DNA of 64,000 bases. Origin: Desulfacinum hydrothermale DSM 13146. Its GTDB lineage: Bacteria; Desulfobacterota; Syntrophobacteria; Syntrophobacterales; DSM-9756. The stretch spans positions 124,001 through 188,000 of the forward strand of contig NZ_FWXF01000006.1 in assembly GCF_900176285.1 (NCBI RefSeq). The letters are read 5' to 3'. Of this stretch, positions 36,858-44,238 are shown one piece after another. Each line of letters starts with the position of its first letter. Within the stretch, counting starts at the first letter, position 1. The notes below the pieces were generated by a model. It did no database searches. It saw only the letters and a list, made by a program, of their open reading frames with translations, and was not told the DNA's origin. A program made the position numbers and the translations under genes.

Positions 36858-38573
36858 ATGAGCGATTTCAGCTGGGACGCACACGGCGGGACACTGGTCA
36901 ACCTGGTGGTGGATGAAGAAAGGGCGCAGGTCTTGAAAGACCTGAGCCAAGGCATACCCAGCCTCACTCTGAACGGGCGTCAACTGGCGGATCTGGAACT
37001 GATCCTCAACGGAGCCTTTTCACCCCTTCGGGGTTTCATGACCAGTGCGGACTACGAATCGGTCCTGGACCGGATGCGTCTCCAGGACGGAACGCTCTGG
37101 CCCCTGCCCATCTGCCTGGACGTCACGGAAGCGGAAGCACGGGGGCTGGAACCCGGCCAATCGGTGGCCCTTCGTGATGCGGAAGGGTTCATGGTGGCCG
37201 TCTTGCACATCCAGGACATCTGGCCCGCGGACAAGGAACGCGAAGCGGAAATCGTTTACGGGACCACGGACACGGCCCACCCGGGAGTGGACACCTTGTT
37301 GCATCAAAGCGGCACCCACTACGTGGGCGGCACGCTGGAAGGGGTGCAACTGCCCCTGCACTATGCCTTCAAACGCCTTCGCCACACGCCCCCTGAATTG
37401 AGGACGCTCTTCAGGAAGCTGGGCTGGCGCCGCATCGTGGGCTTCCAGACGCGCAACCCCCTTCACCGGGCCCAGTTCGAAATGACCCTTCGGGCCATGG
37501 ATCAGGCCAAGGCCAACCTGCTGCTGCACCCGGTGGCCCGCCGGGCCCGGCCGGGCGACATCGACTACTACACCCGGATCCGGTGCTATCAGGCCGTCAG
37601 CCGGTACTACCCGCCCAATATGATGCTCTTGAGCCTGCTCCCATTGGCCATGCGCATGGCGGGCCCCAAGGAAGCCCTCCTGCACGCCATCATCCGCAAA
37701 AACTACGGCTGCACCCATTTCATCGTGGGCCGGGACCACGCCAGCCCGGGCAAGCGCCCCGACGGCACTTCGTTCTATCCCCCGGAAGGGGCCATGGAAC
37801 TGGCGACCGATCTCCAGGAAGAACTGGGGATCGGGATTTTGCCCTTCGAGGAAATGGTCTATGTGATGGAAGAAGACGCCTACATGCCGGCAAGCGAGGT
37901 GCCCCCGGACACCACGGTGCGTTCCCTGGCCCTGGACGATTTCCACCGGCGCCTTCGCGAGGGGAAACGGGTCCCGGAATGGTTCACTTTCCCGGAGGTG
38001 ATCGAAGAGCTCCAGCGCGGCTATCCGCCCCGGCACAAGCAGGGATTCACCATCTTCTGCACGGGCCTTTCCGGAGCAGGCAAGTCCACCATCGCCCGGA
38101 TCCTGTACGCCCGGTTCCTGGAAATGGGAGGACGGCCCGTCACGTTGCTGGACGGAGACATCGTGCGGCGCAACCTTTCCAGCGAGCTGGGCTTTTCCAA
38201 GGAACACCGGGATATCAACGTGAGGCGCATCGGCTTCGTGGCCAGCGAGATCACCAAGAACCGGGGGATCGCCATCTGCGCCCCCATCGCTCCCTACGCC
38301 GCCACCCGCCGCCAGATCCGCCGGTTGATCGAAAACTACGGCGGGTTCGTGGAAGTCCACGTGGCCACTCCCCTGGAAGTGTGCGAAAGCCGGGACCGCA
38401 AGGGCCTGTACGCCAAGGCCCGCGCCGGACTCATCAAAGGCTTCACGGGTATCGACGACCCCTACGAACCACCGGAAGCCCCGGAGGTGACCATCGACAC
38501 CACGGAACTCACCCCCGATGAAGCGGCCCAGGAGGTGCTTCTCTTCCTGGAACGGGCCGGCTACATTAAGTGA
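36858..38573 (+). CDS. Bifunctional sulfate adenylyltransferase / APS kinase
   Basis: A 571-residue fusion. Residues 1-395 are ATP sulfurylase: LADLELILNGAFSPLRGFM, the active-site motif GFQTRNPLHRAQFEM near 195-209, and FIVGRDHASPGK. Residues 396-571 are APS kinase, with P-loop GLSGAGKSTIARIL, DGDIVRRNLSSELGFSKEHR and KARAGLIKGFTGIDDPYEPP. Together they turn sulfate and ATP into APS and then PAPS. The usual HxxH of the sulfurylase is HxxQ here (His203, Gln206), and the kinase has IAPY where many have ISPY. The ATG follows GGAGAAAGG. PAPS rather than APS as product points to sulfation or assimilation, not to dissimilatory reduction. Confidence 0.93.
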   Translation: MSDFSWDAHGGTLVNLVVDEERAQVLKDLSQGIPSLTLNGRQLADLELILNGAFSPLRGFMTSADYESVLDRMRLQDGTLWPLPICLDVTEAEARGLEPGQSVALRDAEGFMVAVLHIQDIWPADKEREAEIVYGTTDTAHPGVDTLLHQSGTHYVGGTLEGVQLPLHYAFKRLRHTPPELRTLFRKLGWRRIVGFQTRNPLHRAQFEMTLRAMDQAKANLLLHPVARRARPGDIDYYTRIRCYQAVSRYYPPNMMLLSLLPLAMRMAGPKEALLHAIIRKNYGCTHFIVGRDHASPGKRPDGTSFYPPEGAMELATDLQEELGIGILPFEEMVYVMEEDAYMPASEVPPDTTVRSLALDDFHRRLREGKRVPEWFTFPEVIEELQRGYPPRHKQGFTIFCTGLSGAGKSTIARILYARFLEMGGRPVTLLDGDIVRRNLSSELGFSKEHRDINVRRIGFVASEITKNRGIAICAPIAPYAATRRQIRRLIENYGGFVEVHVATPLEVCESRDRKGLYAKARAGLIKGFTGIDDPYEPPEAPEVTIDTTELTPDEAAQEVLLFLERAGYIK

Positions 38574-38653
38574 TGAGTGAGGCAGGGTGAGCGGGAAAAG
38601 GCCGGAATCGGGCCAGCAGGCCGCCCCATGAACAACCCGTATGCGGAGGGAAC

Positions 38654-39202
38654 ATGATGGACGGGCTGATCCAGCGGATGATTCGAGCTGCAAAACTGGA
38701 CGTGAGTCTCTACGAAGAGGTGGAAGCGGACAAGACGGCCATGGGCCAGGCCATGACCGTGGTGGTGCTTTCCAGCGTGGCGGCCGGCTTGGGCAATATG
38801 ACCATGGGGGGTCTGAAGGGGCTGGTGCTCATCACCCTGATCGCCCTCATCGGCTGGGTGGTCTGGGCCTATCTCACCTATTTTATCGGCACCCGGCTTC
38901 TGCCGGAGCCCCAAACGGAAGCGGACCTGGGGCAGCTTCTTCGAACCATCGGCTTTTCCAGCGCCCCGGGACTCGTCCGCATCCTGGGGATCCTTCCCTT
39001 CCTTCGAAACATCGTCTTTCTGGCGGCCGGCATCTGGATGCTTTGGGCCATGATCATCGCCGTGCGCCAGGCTCTGGACTACCGGAGCACGTGGCGCGCG
39101 GTGGGCGTGTGTCTCATCGGCTGGTTGGTACAGACCGCCATGCTGGCGCTTTTCTTCTCCCTCGTGGGCCATCCCACCATGATGCACCACGGCGGGCCCT
39201 GA
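38654..39202 (+). CDS. YIP1-domain membrane protein
   Basis: A 182-residue inner-membrane protein. After a cytoplasmic N-terminus (AKLDVSLYEEVEADKTAMGQ) there are about five hydrophobic segments, with VVWAYLTYFIGTRLLPEPQT and LRTIGFSSAPGLVRILGILP matching the YIP1 domain pattern. Bacterial YIP1 proteins have no established function. A methionine codon immediately follows the first, so the start may be one codon later. The small one-helix gene starts 14 bases after it and the Fe-S gene is coupled to that, so all may share a transcript. Confidence 0.8.
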   Translation: MMDGLIQRMIRAAKLDVSLYEEVEADKTAMGQAMTVVVLSSVAAGLGNMTMGGLKGLVLITLIALIGWVVWAYLTYFIGTRLLPEPQTEADLGQLLRTIGFSSAPGLVRILGILPFLRNIVFLAAGIWMLWAMIIAVRQALDYRSTWRAVGVCLIGWLVQTAMLALFFSLVGHPTMMHHGGP

Positions 39203-39216
39203 AAGAGGCGGCGTTC

Positions 39217-39402
39217 ATGCACCCTCGAGGACACCCGGAGACGCCGGGAAGGGCGGAGCGTCTGGCAGTGTGGGGCGTTCTGGCCCTGCTTCTGGCGGTG
39301 GCCGTGGGCGTATGGGTCCGGCAGTTTCACGCCGATCCGTTTCTTTCCGCCACCGCCTTGCCCCCGTCTCCAGGGGAAGCGTCCGGACCGTCTCCCATGT
39401 GA
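39217..39402 (+). CDS. Small single-helix membrane protein
   Basis: A 61-residue protein with a basic N-terminus (MHPRGHPETPGRAERL), one hydrophobic segment (AVWGVLALLLAVAVGVWV, residues 17-34) and a Pro/Ser-rich tail, probably periplasmic. Its ATG-TGA end overlaps the GTG start of the Fe-S gene, a layout favouring translational coupling. I do not recognise a family; it could anchor the following Fe-S protein to the membrane, which is a guess. The ribosome site is poor, so it could be spurious. Confidence 0.5.
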   Translation: MHPRGHPETPGRAERLAVWGVLALLLAVAVGVWVRQFHADPFLSATALPPSPGEASGPSPM

Positions 39403-40097
39403 TCCAACCCGCTTTCTGGGAAGCCGGCCCGGAGGGGCTCTGGACGCCCATCCTGGATTTCAGGGCGGGTTCCAGCGGGTGCCAGTGGAACTGCGTGGCC
39501 TGCAGCCGGATCTGCCCCACGGCCGCCATCCGTCGTCTCAGCCTGGAAGAAAAGCAGGGGAAGGGACCCTTTGAAGCGGCGGGACCGGTCCGCATGGGCC
39601 TTGCCTTCGTGGACCGAAGCCGGTGCCTGCCCTGGGCCCTGGATCGCCCTTGCCTCGTCTGTGAGGAAAACTGCCCCGTGAGCCCCAAGGCCATCCAGAC
39701 CCGAGAGGCTCGGGTCACGATCTTTCAAGCGGATCGAGGGACGCCCGCATCGGATGAGCGGCGCCTGATGCTGCCGGGATTTTCGCCCCCCGGGGATGCC
39801 GCGCTTCCCGAAGACGTTTATCTTGACTCGAACAGCACCGCGAACGCCCGGCCGATCCCCGTCACCCAGTGGGGACATGGCTGGGTTCGCCTGGACGATA
39901 GGGCCCCGGTTTCCTGGAAACCGGAGCGGCCCGGCCCGGTGCGCCTGGTCCGCAGACTCAAGCGCCCCCACGTGGACCCCCTCCGGTGCGTGGGCTGCGG
40001 CATCTGCCAGCACGAATGCCCCGTGCGGGGCGTTCCGGCCATTCGGGTTTCGGCCGAAAACGAATCCCGCCATCCCAAACGGCGCATGGTGGTATGA
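39399..40097 (+). CDS. Three-cluster 4Fe-4S ferredoxin-like protein, apparently N-terminally short
   Basis: A 232-residue protein with three cysteine clusters: CQWNCVACSRICP near residues 26-38, CLPWALDRPCLVCEENCP near 75-92, and CVGCGICQHECP near 201-212. VIQPAFWEAGPEGLWTPILD and VRMGLAFVDRSRCLPWA match the C-terminal half of larger membrane-linked polyferredoxins, where this portion follows another cysteine cluster and membrane helices that are absent here. The GTG at 39399 overlaps the upstream stop. It probably passes electrons to or from the Tat-exported aldo-keto reductase encoded 38 bases downstream. Loss of an N-terminal half by deletion is a possible reading. Confidence 0.75.
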   Translation: MIQPAFWEAGPEGLWTPILDFRAGSSGCQWNCVACSRICPTAAIRRLSLEEKQGKGPFEAAGPVRMGLAFVDRSRCLPWALDRPCLVCEENCPVSPKAIQTREARVTIFQADRGTPASDERRLMLPGFSPPGDAALPEDVYLDSNSTANARPIPVTQWGHGWVRLDDRAPVSWKPERPGPVRLVRRLKRPHVDPLRCVGCGICQHECPVRGVPAIRVSAENESRHPKRRMVV

Positions 40098-40135
40098 TGA
40101 GGACTTCACGATCCACCACAAGAACGGAAGGCGTC

Positions 40136-41380
40136 ATGACACAAGACGGCATGAAGCGACGAACCTTCGTGAAGGCCGCGGCCTGCCTGGGACTGGGTAC
40201 GGCCGCCGCTCCCCTGGCTCCACACCACGCCATGGCCGCAGGGCCCGCCGAGCAAGCGAAAATCCCCACCCGCCCGTTTGGAAAAACCGGGGTGCGGGTG
40301 CCCATCCTGGCCCTGGGCGGTATGTTCGATACGGGCGCCAACCAGATCCTCCTTCGCCAGGCCCTCCGCTGGGGCGTCTCCTATTGGGACACGGCCGACT
40401 GCTACGGCGGGGGCCGAAGCGAAGAAGGCATCGGGCGGTTTTTCTCACGAATCCCGGAAGCGCGGAAATCCGTCTTTCTGGTGACCAAATCCGATGCCAG
40501 GGATCCCAAGGGCATGACGCGCCTTTTGGAGCGGAGCATGAAGCGGATGCAAACGGATACGATCGATCTCTATTTCCTCCATGCCGTGCGCACAACGGAC
40601 GAATTGAACGACGACGTTCGCCGCTGGGCGGAAAAGGCCAAGACCTCGGGAAAGATCCGCTTCTTCGGTTTCAGCACCCATTCCAACATGGCCCGCTGCC
40701 TTTCCAACGCCGCCCGTCTGGGCTGGGTGGACGGGATCATGTTCAGCTACAATTTTCGGCTCATGCGCGACCCGGACATGAACCGGGCCTTGGATCAGTG
40801 CGCCCGGGCGGGTATCGGATTGACGGCCATGAAGACCCAGGGAGGGGGCCCTCTTCCCATGGAATCGGAAGAGGCGGGCCAGCTGGCCGAAGGGTTGCTC
40901 CGAAGAGGCTTTACGGACAAACAGGCCAGGCTCAAGATCGTCTGGGAAGACGAACGCATCGCCAGCATCTGCTCCCAGATGCCCAACCTGACGATCCTCA
41001 TGAGCAACACGGCGGCGGCCCTGGACCGAACGTCCCTCACCCGGGCAGAAAGGGACCTGCTGCACCGCCACGCCCGGGCCACGGCTCACGCCTACTGTGC
41101 CGGCTGCGCCGAGCTTTGCGAGGAGGCCGCCGGAACTCCCATCGCCGATCTCCTGCGATGCCTCATGTACCACACGGACTACGGAGACACGGAGGCAGCC
41201 CGGGACGCTGCCCGAACCCTTTTGGCCCGGGGCCCCCTTGCCCGCCCGTCCGCCCAACGCCTTCTCACGGCCCAACAGCGCTGCCCCCAGGGCCTACCCC
41301 TCTCCCGCCTGGTGCCCAAGGCCGCCCGCCTGGCCCGACAGCTCGCGGGCGATCCCGAAGGATCCCAGCCGTACGCATGA
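40136..41380 (+). CDS. Tat-exported aldo-keto reductase with cysteine-rich C-terminus
   Basis: A 414-residue protein. A twin-arginine signal (KRRTFVKAAACLGLGTAAA, residues 7-25) predicts folded export. The catalytic barrel has FGKTGVRVPILALGGM, YWDTADCYGGGRSEEGIG with the conserved Asp and Tyr, FLVTKSDARD with the Lys, and LYFLHAV for the His. The C-terminal region contains CAGCAELCEE and a further Cys, reminiscent of the ferredoxin-like tail of some Desulfobacterota and archaeal members. Export of an NADPH-type barrel is odd unless electrons come from the neighbouring Fe-S protein. Its 3' end is duplicated 12 kb away at 53567-53775. Confidence 0.88.
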   Translation: MTQDGMKRRTFVKAAACLGLGTAAAPLAPHHAMAAGPAEQAKIPTRPFGKTGVRVPILALGGMFDTGANQILLRQALRWGVSYWDTADCYGGGRSEEGIGRFFSRIPEARKSVFLVTKSDARDPKGMTRLLERSMKRMQTDTIDLYFLHAVRTTDELNDDVRRWAEKAKTSGKIRFFGFSTHSNMARCLSNAARLGWVDGIMFSYNFRLMRDPDMNRALDQCARAGIGLTAMKTQGGGPLPMESEEAGQLAEGLLRRGFTDKQARLKIVWEDERIASICSQMPNLTILMSNTAAALDRTSLTRAERDLLHRHARATAHAYCAGCAELCEEAAGTPIADLLRCLMYHTDYGDTEAARDAARTLLARGPLARPSAQRLLTAQQRCPQGLPLSRLVPKAARLARQLAGDPEGSQPYA

Positions 41381-41648
41381 CGAACCGGGAGAAAAGGGAG
41401 AAATCGCCCACGGCAAGGGAATATGCAAAGCGGGGCCGAAACAAGGAGCCCCCGTAGGTGTGCAATTGGCTTTCTTCTGCCCATAAAGAAGGCACCTTCA
41501 ATGGAAGAGGTGTCACGGATCAACCCGGCCCTATGCGGAAGGACGGCGCACGTGACGCAGGCCCGGGCGGCAGGGAATGAGGGCCTTTGAGCGCACACGA
41601 AGACGGGAGACCCCCGGATGAAACGACGCGTTCTTTTCCTTTTGTTTT
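41195..41648. repeat. Left copy of imperfect direct repeat bounding the island
   Basis: This stretch (3' end of the aldo-keto reductase gene, intergenic DNA, and the first codons of a PEP-CTERM gene) matches 53590-54413 with scattered substitutions. Shared blocks include the last 55 codons of the reductase, CGAACCGGGAGAAAA after its stop, AAGAAGGCACCTTCAATGG, and GCGCACACGAAGACGGGAGA. The right copy carries about 390 extra bases, including composite repeat B. Confidence 0.88.
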
Positions 41649-41650
41649 GA
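41618..41650 (+). pseudogene. 5' remnant of a PEP-CTERM gene
   Basis: The ATG and nine following codons (MKRRVLFLLF, then a stop) match the start of the intact gene at 54381 (MKPRVLFLLL), including the 40 bases upstream. The match ends abruptly near 41646, which marks the left island junction. Confidence 0.8.
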
Positions 41651-41744
41651 TGTTGAAGCCTTTCTTGGCGATCAGCGTGGAGATATGGGTCACGATGCCG
41701 ACCCGGTCCTGGAGACCCAGGTGAAGCTTGAGGTGCTCATCCAT
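41646..41744 (-). pseudogene. N-terminal ACT-domain gene fragment
   Basis: From an ATG at 41744 the frame reads LKLHLGLQDRVGIVTHISTL and then IAKKGFNIK, the first beta-alpha-beta of an ACT domain, then runs into the PEP-CTERM remnant and loses any family resemblance. Only about 33 residues survive. Such an N-terminus is seen in ACT-domain sensors and in formyltetrahydrofolate-deformylase-like proteins; which one cannot be told. The breakpoint coincides with the left island junction, so this is a gene cut by the insertion or recombination event. Confidence 0.65.
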
Positions 41745-41957
41745 GGGCGATACCCGTTCCCGGTTTCGTTGAGTGGCACAAGGGTTTGCATTTGCCCGCC
41801 TGGGAAGGACATGTTAATTGTCACAGGTGTCTGCACCCTTGCTTCTCGGCCCCAACCGGGATTGTTCCCGGCGCTGGCTGCAGCGGCCGCCATTGCCAAC
41901 CCGAAGTGACGATTGCTTGAGCTCGCAGCGTCACAATGCCTCCAAGCACACGATGCC

Positions 41958-43889
41958 ATGTCCGCCTACACCATTCCCAGTCCCGAATCCCTGCGGCAGG
42001 AAATTCGTGCCAGCCACGAACGCTGCTGGCAATACAAGGTCGATCCCCGGCACCGGTGCAATCGCCAGCAAGCACGCCTGAGTCGTGATGGTCTCGAGAG
42101 ACGACGCCAGCAACTGCAGGATTTTCTCGACGTCGCCACGGCCCACATTGAAGAGCTGTACCAGTTTGTGGCCGGGGCCGGCTTTGCCGTCACCATTGCC
42201 GATCGGGACGGTTACATCCTGCACATCATCGGTGACCAACTGACCCTGGACAGATTGCGGGCGGGCAACTGCTGCCCGGGCTTTCGCTGGACCGAGCGCG
42301 ATGTGGGCACGAGCGCGCTGAGCCTGTCGCTGGCCCGGGGAATCCCGGTGCAGATCAACGATGACGAGCATTTCTGCCGCCGCGGCCACGGCTACACCTG
42401 TTCGGCAGCCCCGGTGTTCGATGAAAGCAAACAGCTCACTGGGGTGATCGCCCTTTCCGGCGAGGCTTCCCAGGTCCATCCCCATACCCTCGGAATGGTG
42501 ATCACCGCCGCCAAAGCCATTGAAAACCAGCTGCGCATCTCGAAAACATCGCGCCAGCTCCTGCTGCAAAACAACTACATGACGGCGCTGATTCAATCCA
42601 TCGACAGCGGGGTGATGGCCATCGACCGCCGGGGGCTCATCACAGAGCTCAACCGCGCCGGCAAGCAGATTCTCAATTGGGACCATGACCTGGTGGGCAA
42701 ACCCTTCGCCAGTCTTTCCGGCCTCGATATCGACTTCAGCAAGGTGCTGCGTGACGGGATGGAAATCCGCGATCGGGAGATCTTTATCCGGGGCGACGGC
42801 CGCAGTATTCACTTGATGAGCACGATCAAGCCCATCTTCGATTCATCCGGCCAAGTCCAGGGTATCCTCCTGGTGTTTAACGAAATCAAGCGCATCCGCA
42901 AGCTTGCCTATGCCATGGCGGGCTCACAGGCGCAGTTCACCTTCGACGACATCATCGGCTCCAGCGCCGCCTTGAACGACGCGCGCAAACTCGCCATGCT
43001 CGCCGCCCAAGGCAACTCCACTGTGCTCCTGCTGGGCGAGACCGGGACCGGCAAGGAACTGTTCGCCCAATCAATCCACAACCACAGTGAGCGGCGTGCG
43101 CATCCTTTCGTGGCGATCAATTGCGGGGCCATTCCCCGGGAGCTCCTGGAAAGTGAGCTGTTCGGCTACGCGGAAGGGGCGTTCACCGGCGCGCAAAAAG
43201 GGGGGCGCCCGGGTAAATTCGAACTGGCCAGCGGCGGCACCCTATTCTTGGACGAAATCGGCGACATGTCCCCCGATATGCAGGTGAAACTCTTGCGGGT
43301 GCTGCAGACCGCCGTGGTCCACCGCGTCGGCGAACACCAACCGATAGCCGTGGATGTGCGCATCATTGCTGCAACCCACCTGGATCTCCAACAGGAGGTG
43401 CGCCGCGGCAACTTCCGCGAAGATCTCTTCTATCGCCTCAATGTCTTTCCCATCACCATACCGCCACTGCGGACCCGGCGTGACGACGTCGTCCAGCTCG
43501 CCCGGCATATCCTGCGGCGCTGCTGCAGTGTGCTGGGAAAACCCGGGATTCGCTTTAGCGCCGCAGCGGAAACCGCTCTGCTCCATTACCCCTGGCCCGG
43601 CAATGTGCGCGAGTTGGAAAATATCATCGAGCGGGCGGTGAATCTGGTGGACGGCCCCGTCATCGATGCCGGCTTGCTCAAGGCGATCGTCCAGCCCCCA
43701 CGAAGGGCCATCACCCTGCCCGACGGCGGGTCGCTGCTGAGCGACGTGGAGCGGCAGACGATTGCGCAGACGCTGGAGCAAAACGAGTACAACGTGGCAC
43801 GCAGCGCGCGCCTGCTGGGGATCACACGGGCTACGCTCTACGCCAAGGTGCGCAAATACGGGCTGAGTCTGGCTCGAGGCGGCCCGTGA
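41958..43889 (+). CDS. Sigma-54-dependent transcriptional activator (AcoR-like, GAF-PAS-AAA-Fis)
   Basis: A 643-residue regulator. Residues 1-200 contain the AcoR-type N-terminus and GAF domain (ESLRQEIRASHERCW, RWTERDVGTSALSLSLA). A PAS domain occupies about 210-310 (LIQSIDSGVMAIDRRGLITE). The AAA+ core has Walker A LLGETGTGKELF near 359, the sigma-54-contacting GAFTGA loop near 407, and Walker B LFLDEIGDMS. The C-terminus ends in a Fis-type helix-turn-helix (NEYNVARSARLLGITRATLY). It should drive the adjacent operon through the -24/-12 promoter at 44107, sensing a small ligand in GAF or PAS. The ATG at 41958 is preferred over a TTG at 41913. Confidence 0.93.
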   Translation: MSAYTIPSPESLRQEIRASHERCWQYKVDPRHRCNRQQARLSRDGLERRRQQLQDFLDVATAHIEELYQFVAGAGFAVTIADRDGYILHIIGDQLTLDRLRAGNCCPGFRWTERDVGTSALSLSLARGIPVQINDDEHFCRRGHGYTCSAAPVFDESKQLTGVIALSGEASQVHPHTLGMVITAAKAIENQLRISKTSRQLLLQNNYMTALIQSIDSGVMAIDRRGLITELNRAGKQILNWDHDLVGKPFASLSGLDIDFSKVLRDGMEIRDREIFIRGDGRSIHLMSTIKPIFDSSGQVQGILLVFNEIKRIRKLAYAMAGSQAQFTFDDIIGSSAALNDARKLAMLAAQGNSTVLLLGETGTGKELFAQSIHNHSERRAHPFVAINCGAIPRELLESELFGYAEGAFTGAQKGGRPGKFELASGGTLFLDEIGDMSPDMQVKLLRVLQTAVVHRVGEHQPIAVDVRIIAATHLDLQQEVRRGNFREDLFYRLNVFPITIPPLRTRRDDVVQLARHILRRCCSVLGKPGIRFSAAAETALLHYPWPGNVRELENIIERAVNLVDGPVIDAGLLKAIVQPPRRAITLPDGGSLLSDVERQTIAQTLEQNEYNVARSARLLGITRATLYAKVRKYGLSLARGGP

Positions 43890-43891
43890 TC

Positions 43892-43908
43892 TGTAAAAAT
43901 ATTATACA
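43892..43908. promoter_or_regulatory. Upstream dyad 1, probable activator site
   Basis: TGTAAAAATATTATACA is a 17-base dyad (arms TGTAAA and TATACA, five of six paired) lying about 215 bases before the -24 element. It shares length, TGT...ACA ends and an AT-rich centre with the second dyad at 43979. Confidence 0.55.
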
Positions 43909-43978
43909 TGTTCAACCTTCATACGGTTCGCTTGGCCGCCCTTCAACAAAGGATCCCGGCTTTCTGGCGGCGTGGGTA

Positions 43979-43995
43979 TGTTTAATATCTAAACA
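43979..43995. promoter_or_regulatory. Upstream dyad 2, probable activator site
   Basis: TGTTTAATATCTAAACA has perfect 6-bp arms around a 5-base centre. It starts 87 bases after dyad 1 and about 128 bases before the -24 element, a normal enhancer distance for sigma-54 activators. Confidence 0.62.
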
Positions 43996-44106
43996 GCTTC
44001 TCCGACCCACCCCAATCGTCTCCGGCACCGGCTTCACGGCAACTCCCCATGAATATCCGACGGGTTAGATGAGTGCTGAAACGCTGTCTGCGGCGCCTGC
44101 GGGTGC

Positions 44107-44122
44107 TTGGCATTTCTTTTGC
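44107..44122 (+). promoter_or_regulatory. Sigma-54 promoter of the opine-like operon
   Basis: TTGGCATTTCTTTTGC has GG at 44109-44110 and GC at 44121-44122 with exactly 10 bases between, plus TTGC at -12. It leaves a leader of about 105 bases before the first gene. Confidence 0.8.
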
Positions 44123-44238
44123 CCCCTTTTGGGATCATCACCGTTGTCACAGGGCGTGGCGTTCCGAGCGACGGGATGCCCACACGGGGCACAGGGATTT
44201 TTCCATCCTTAAGAGCGTAAGCAAGAGGAGGACGACGC

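Noticed and set aside
39397-39402. The TGA between the small membrane protein and the Fe-S gene as an in-frame selenocysteine codon
   Set aside because: The Fe-S frame is different and starts with an overlapping GTG, so readthrough would not join the two.
41773-41790. TGGCACAAGGGTTTGCA as a sigma-54 promoter for the activator gene
   Set aside because: The GG-to-GC spacing is 11 bases rather than the required 10.
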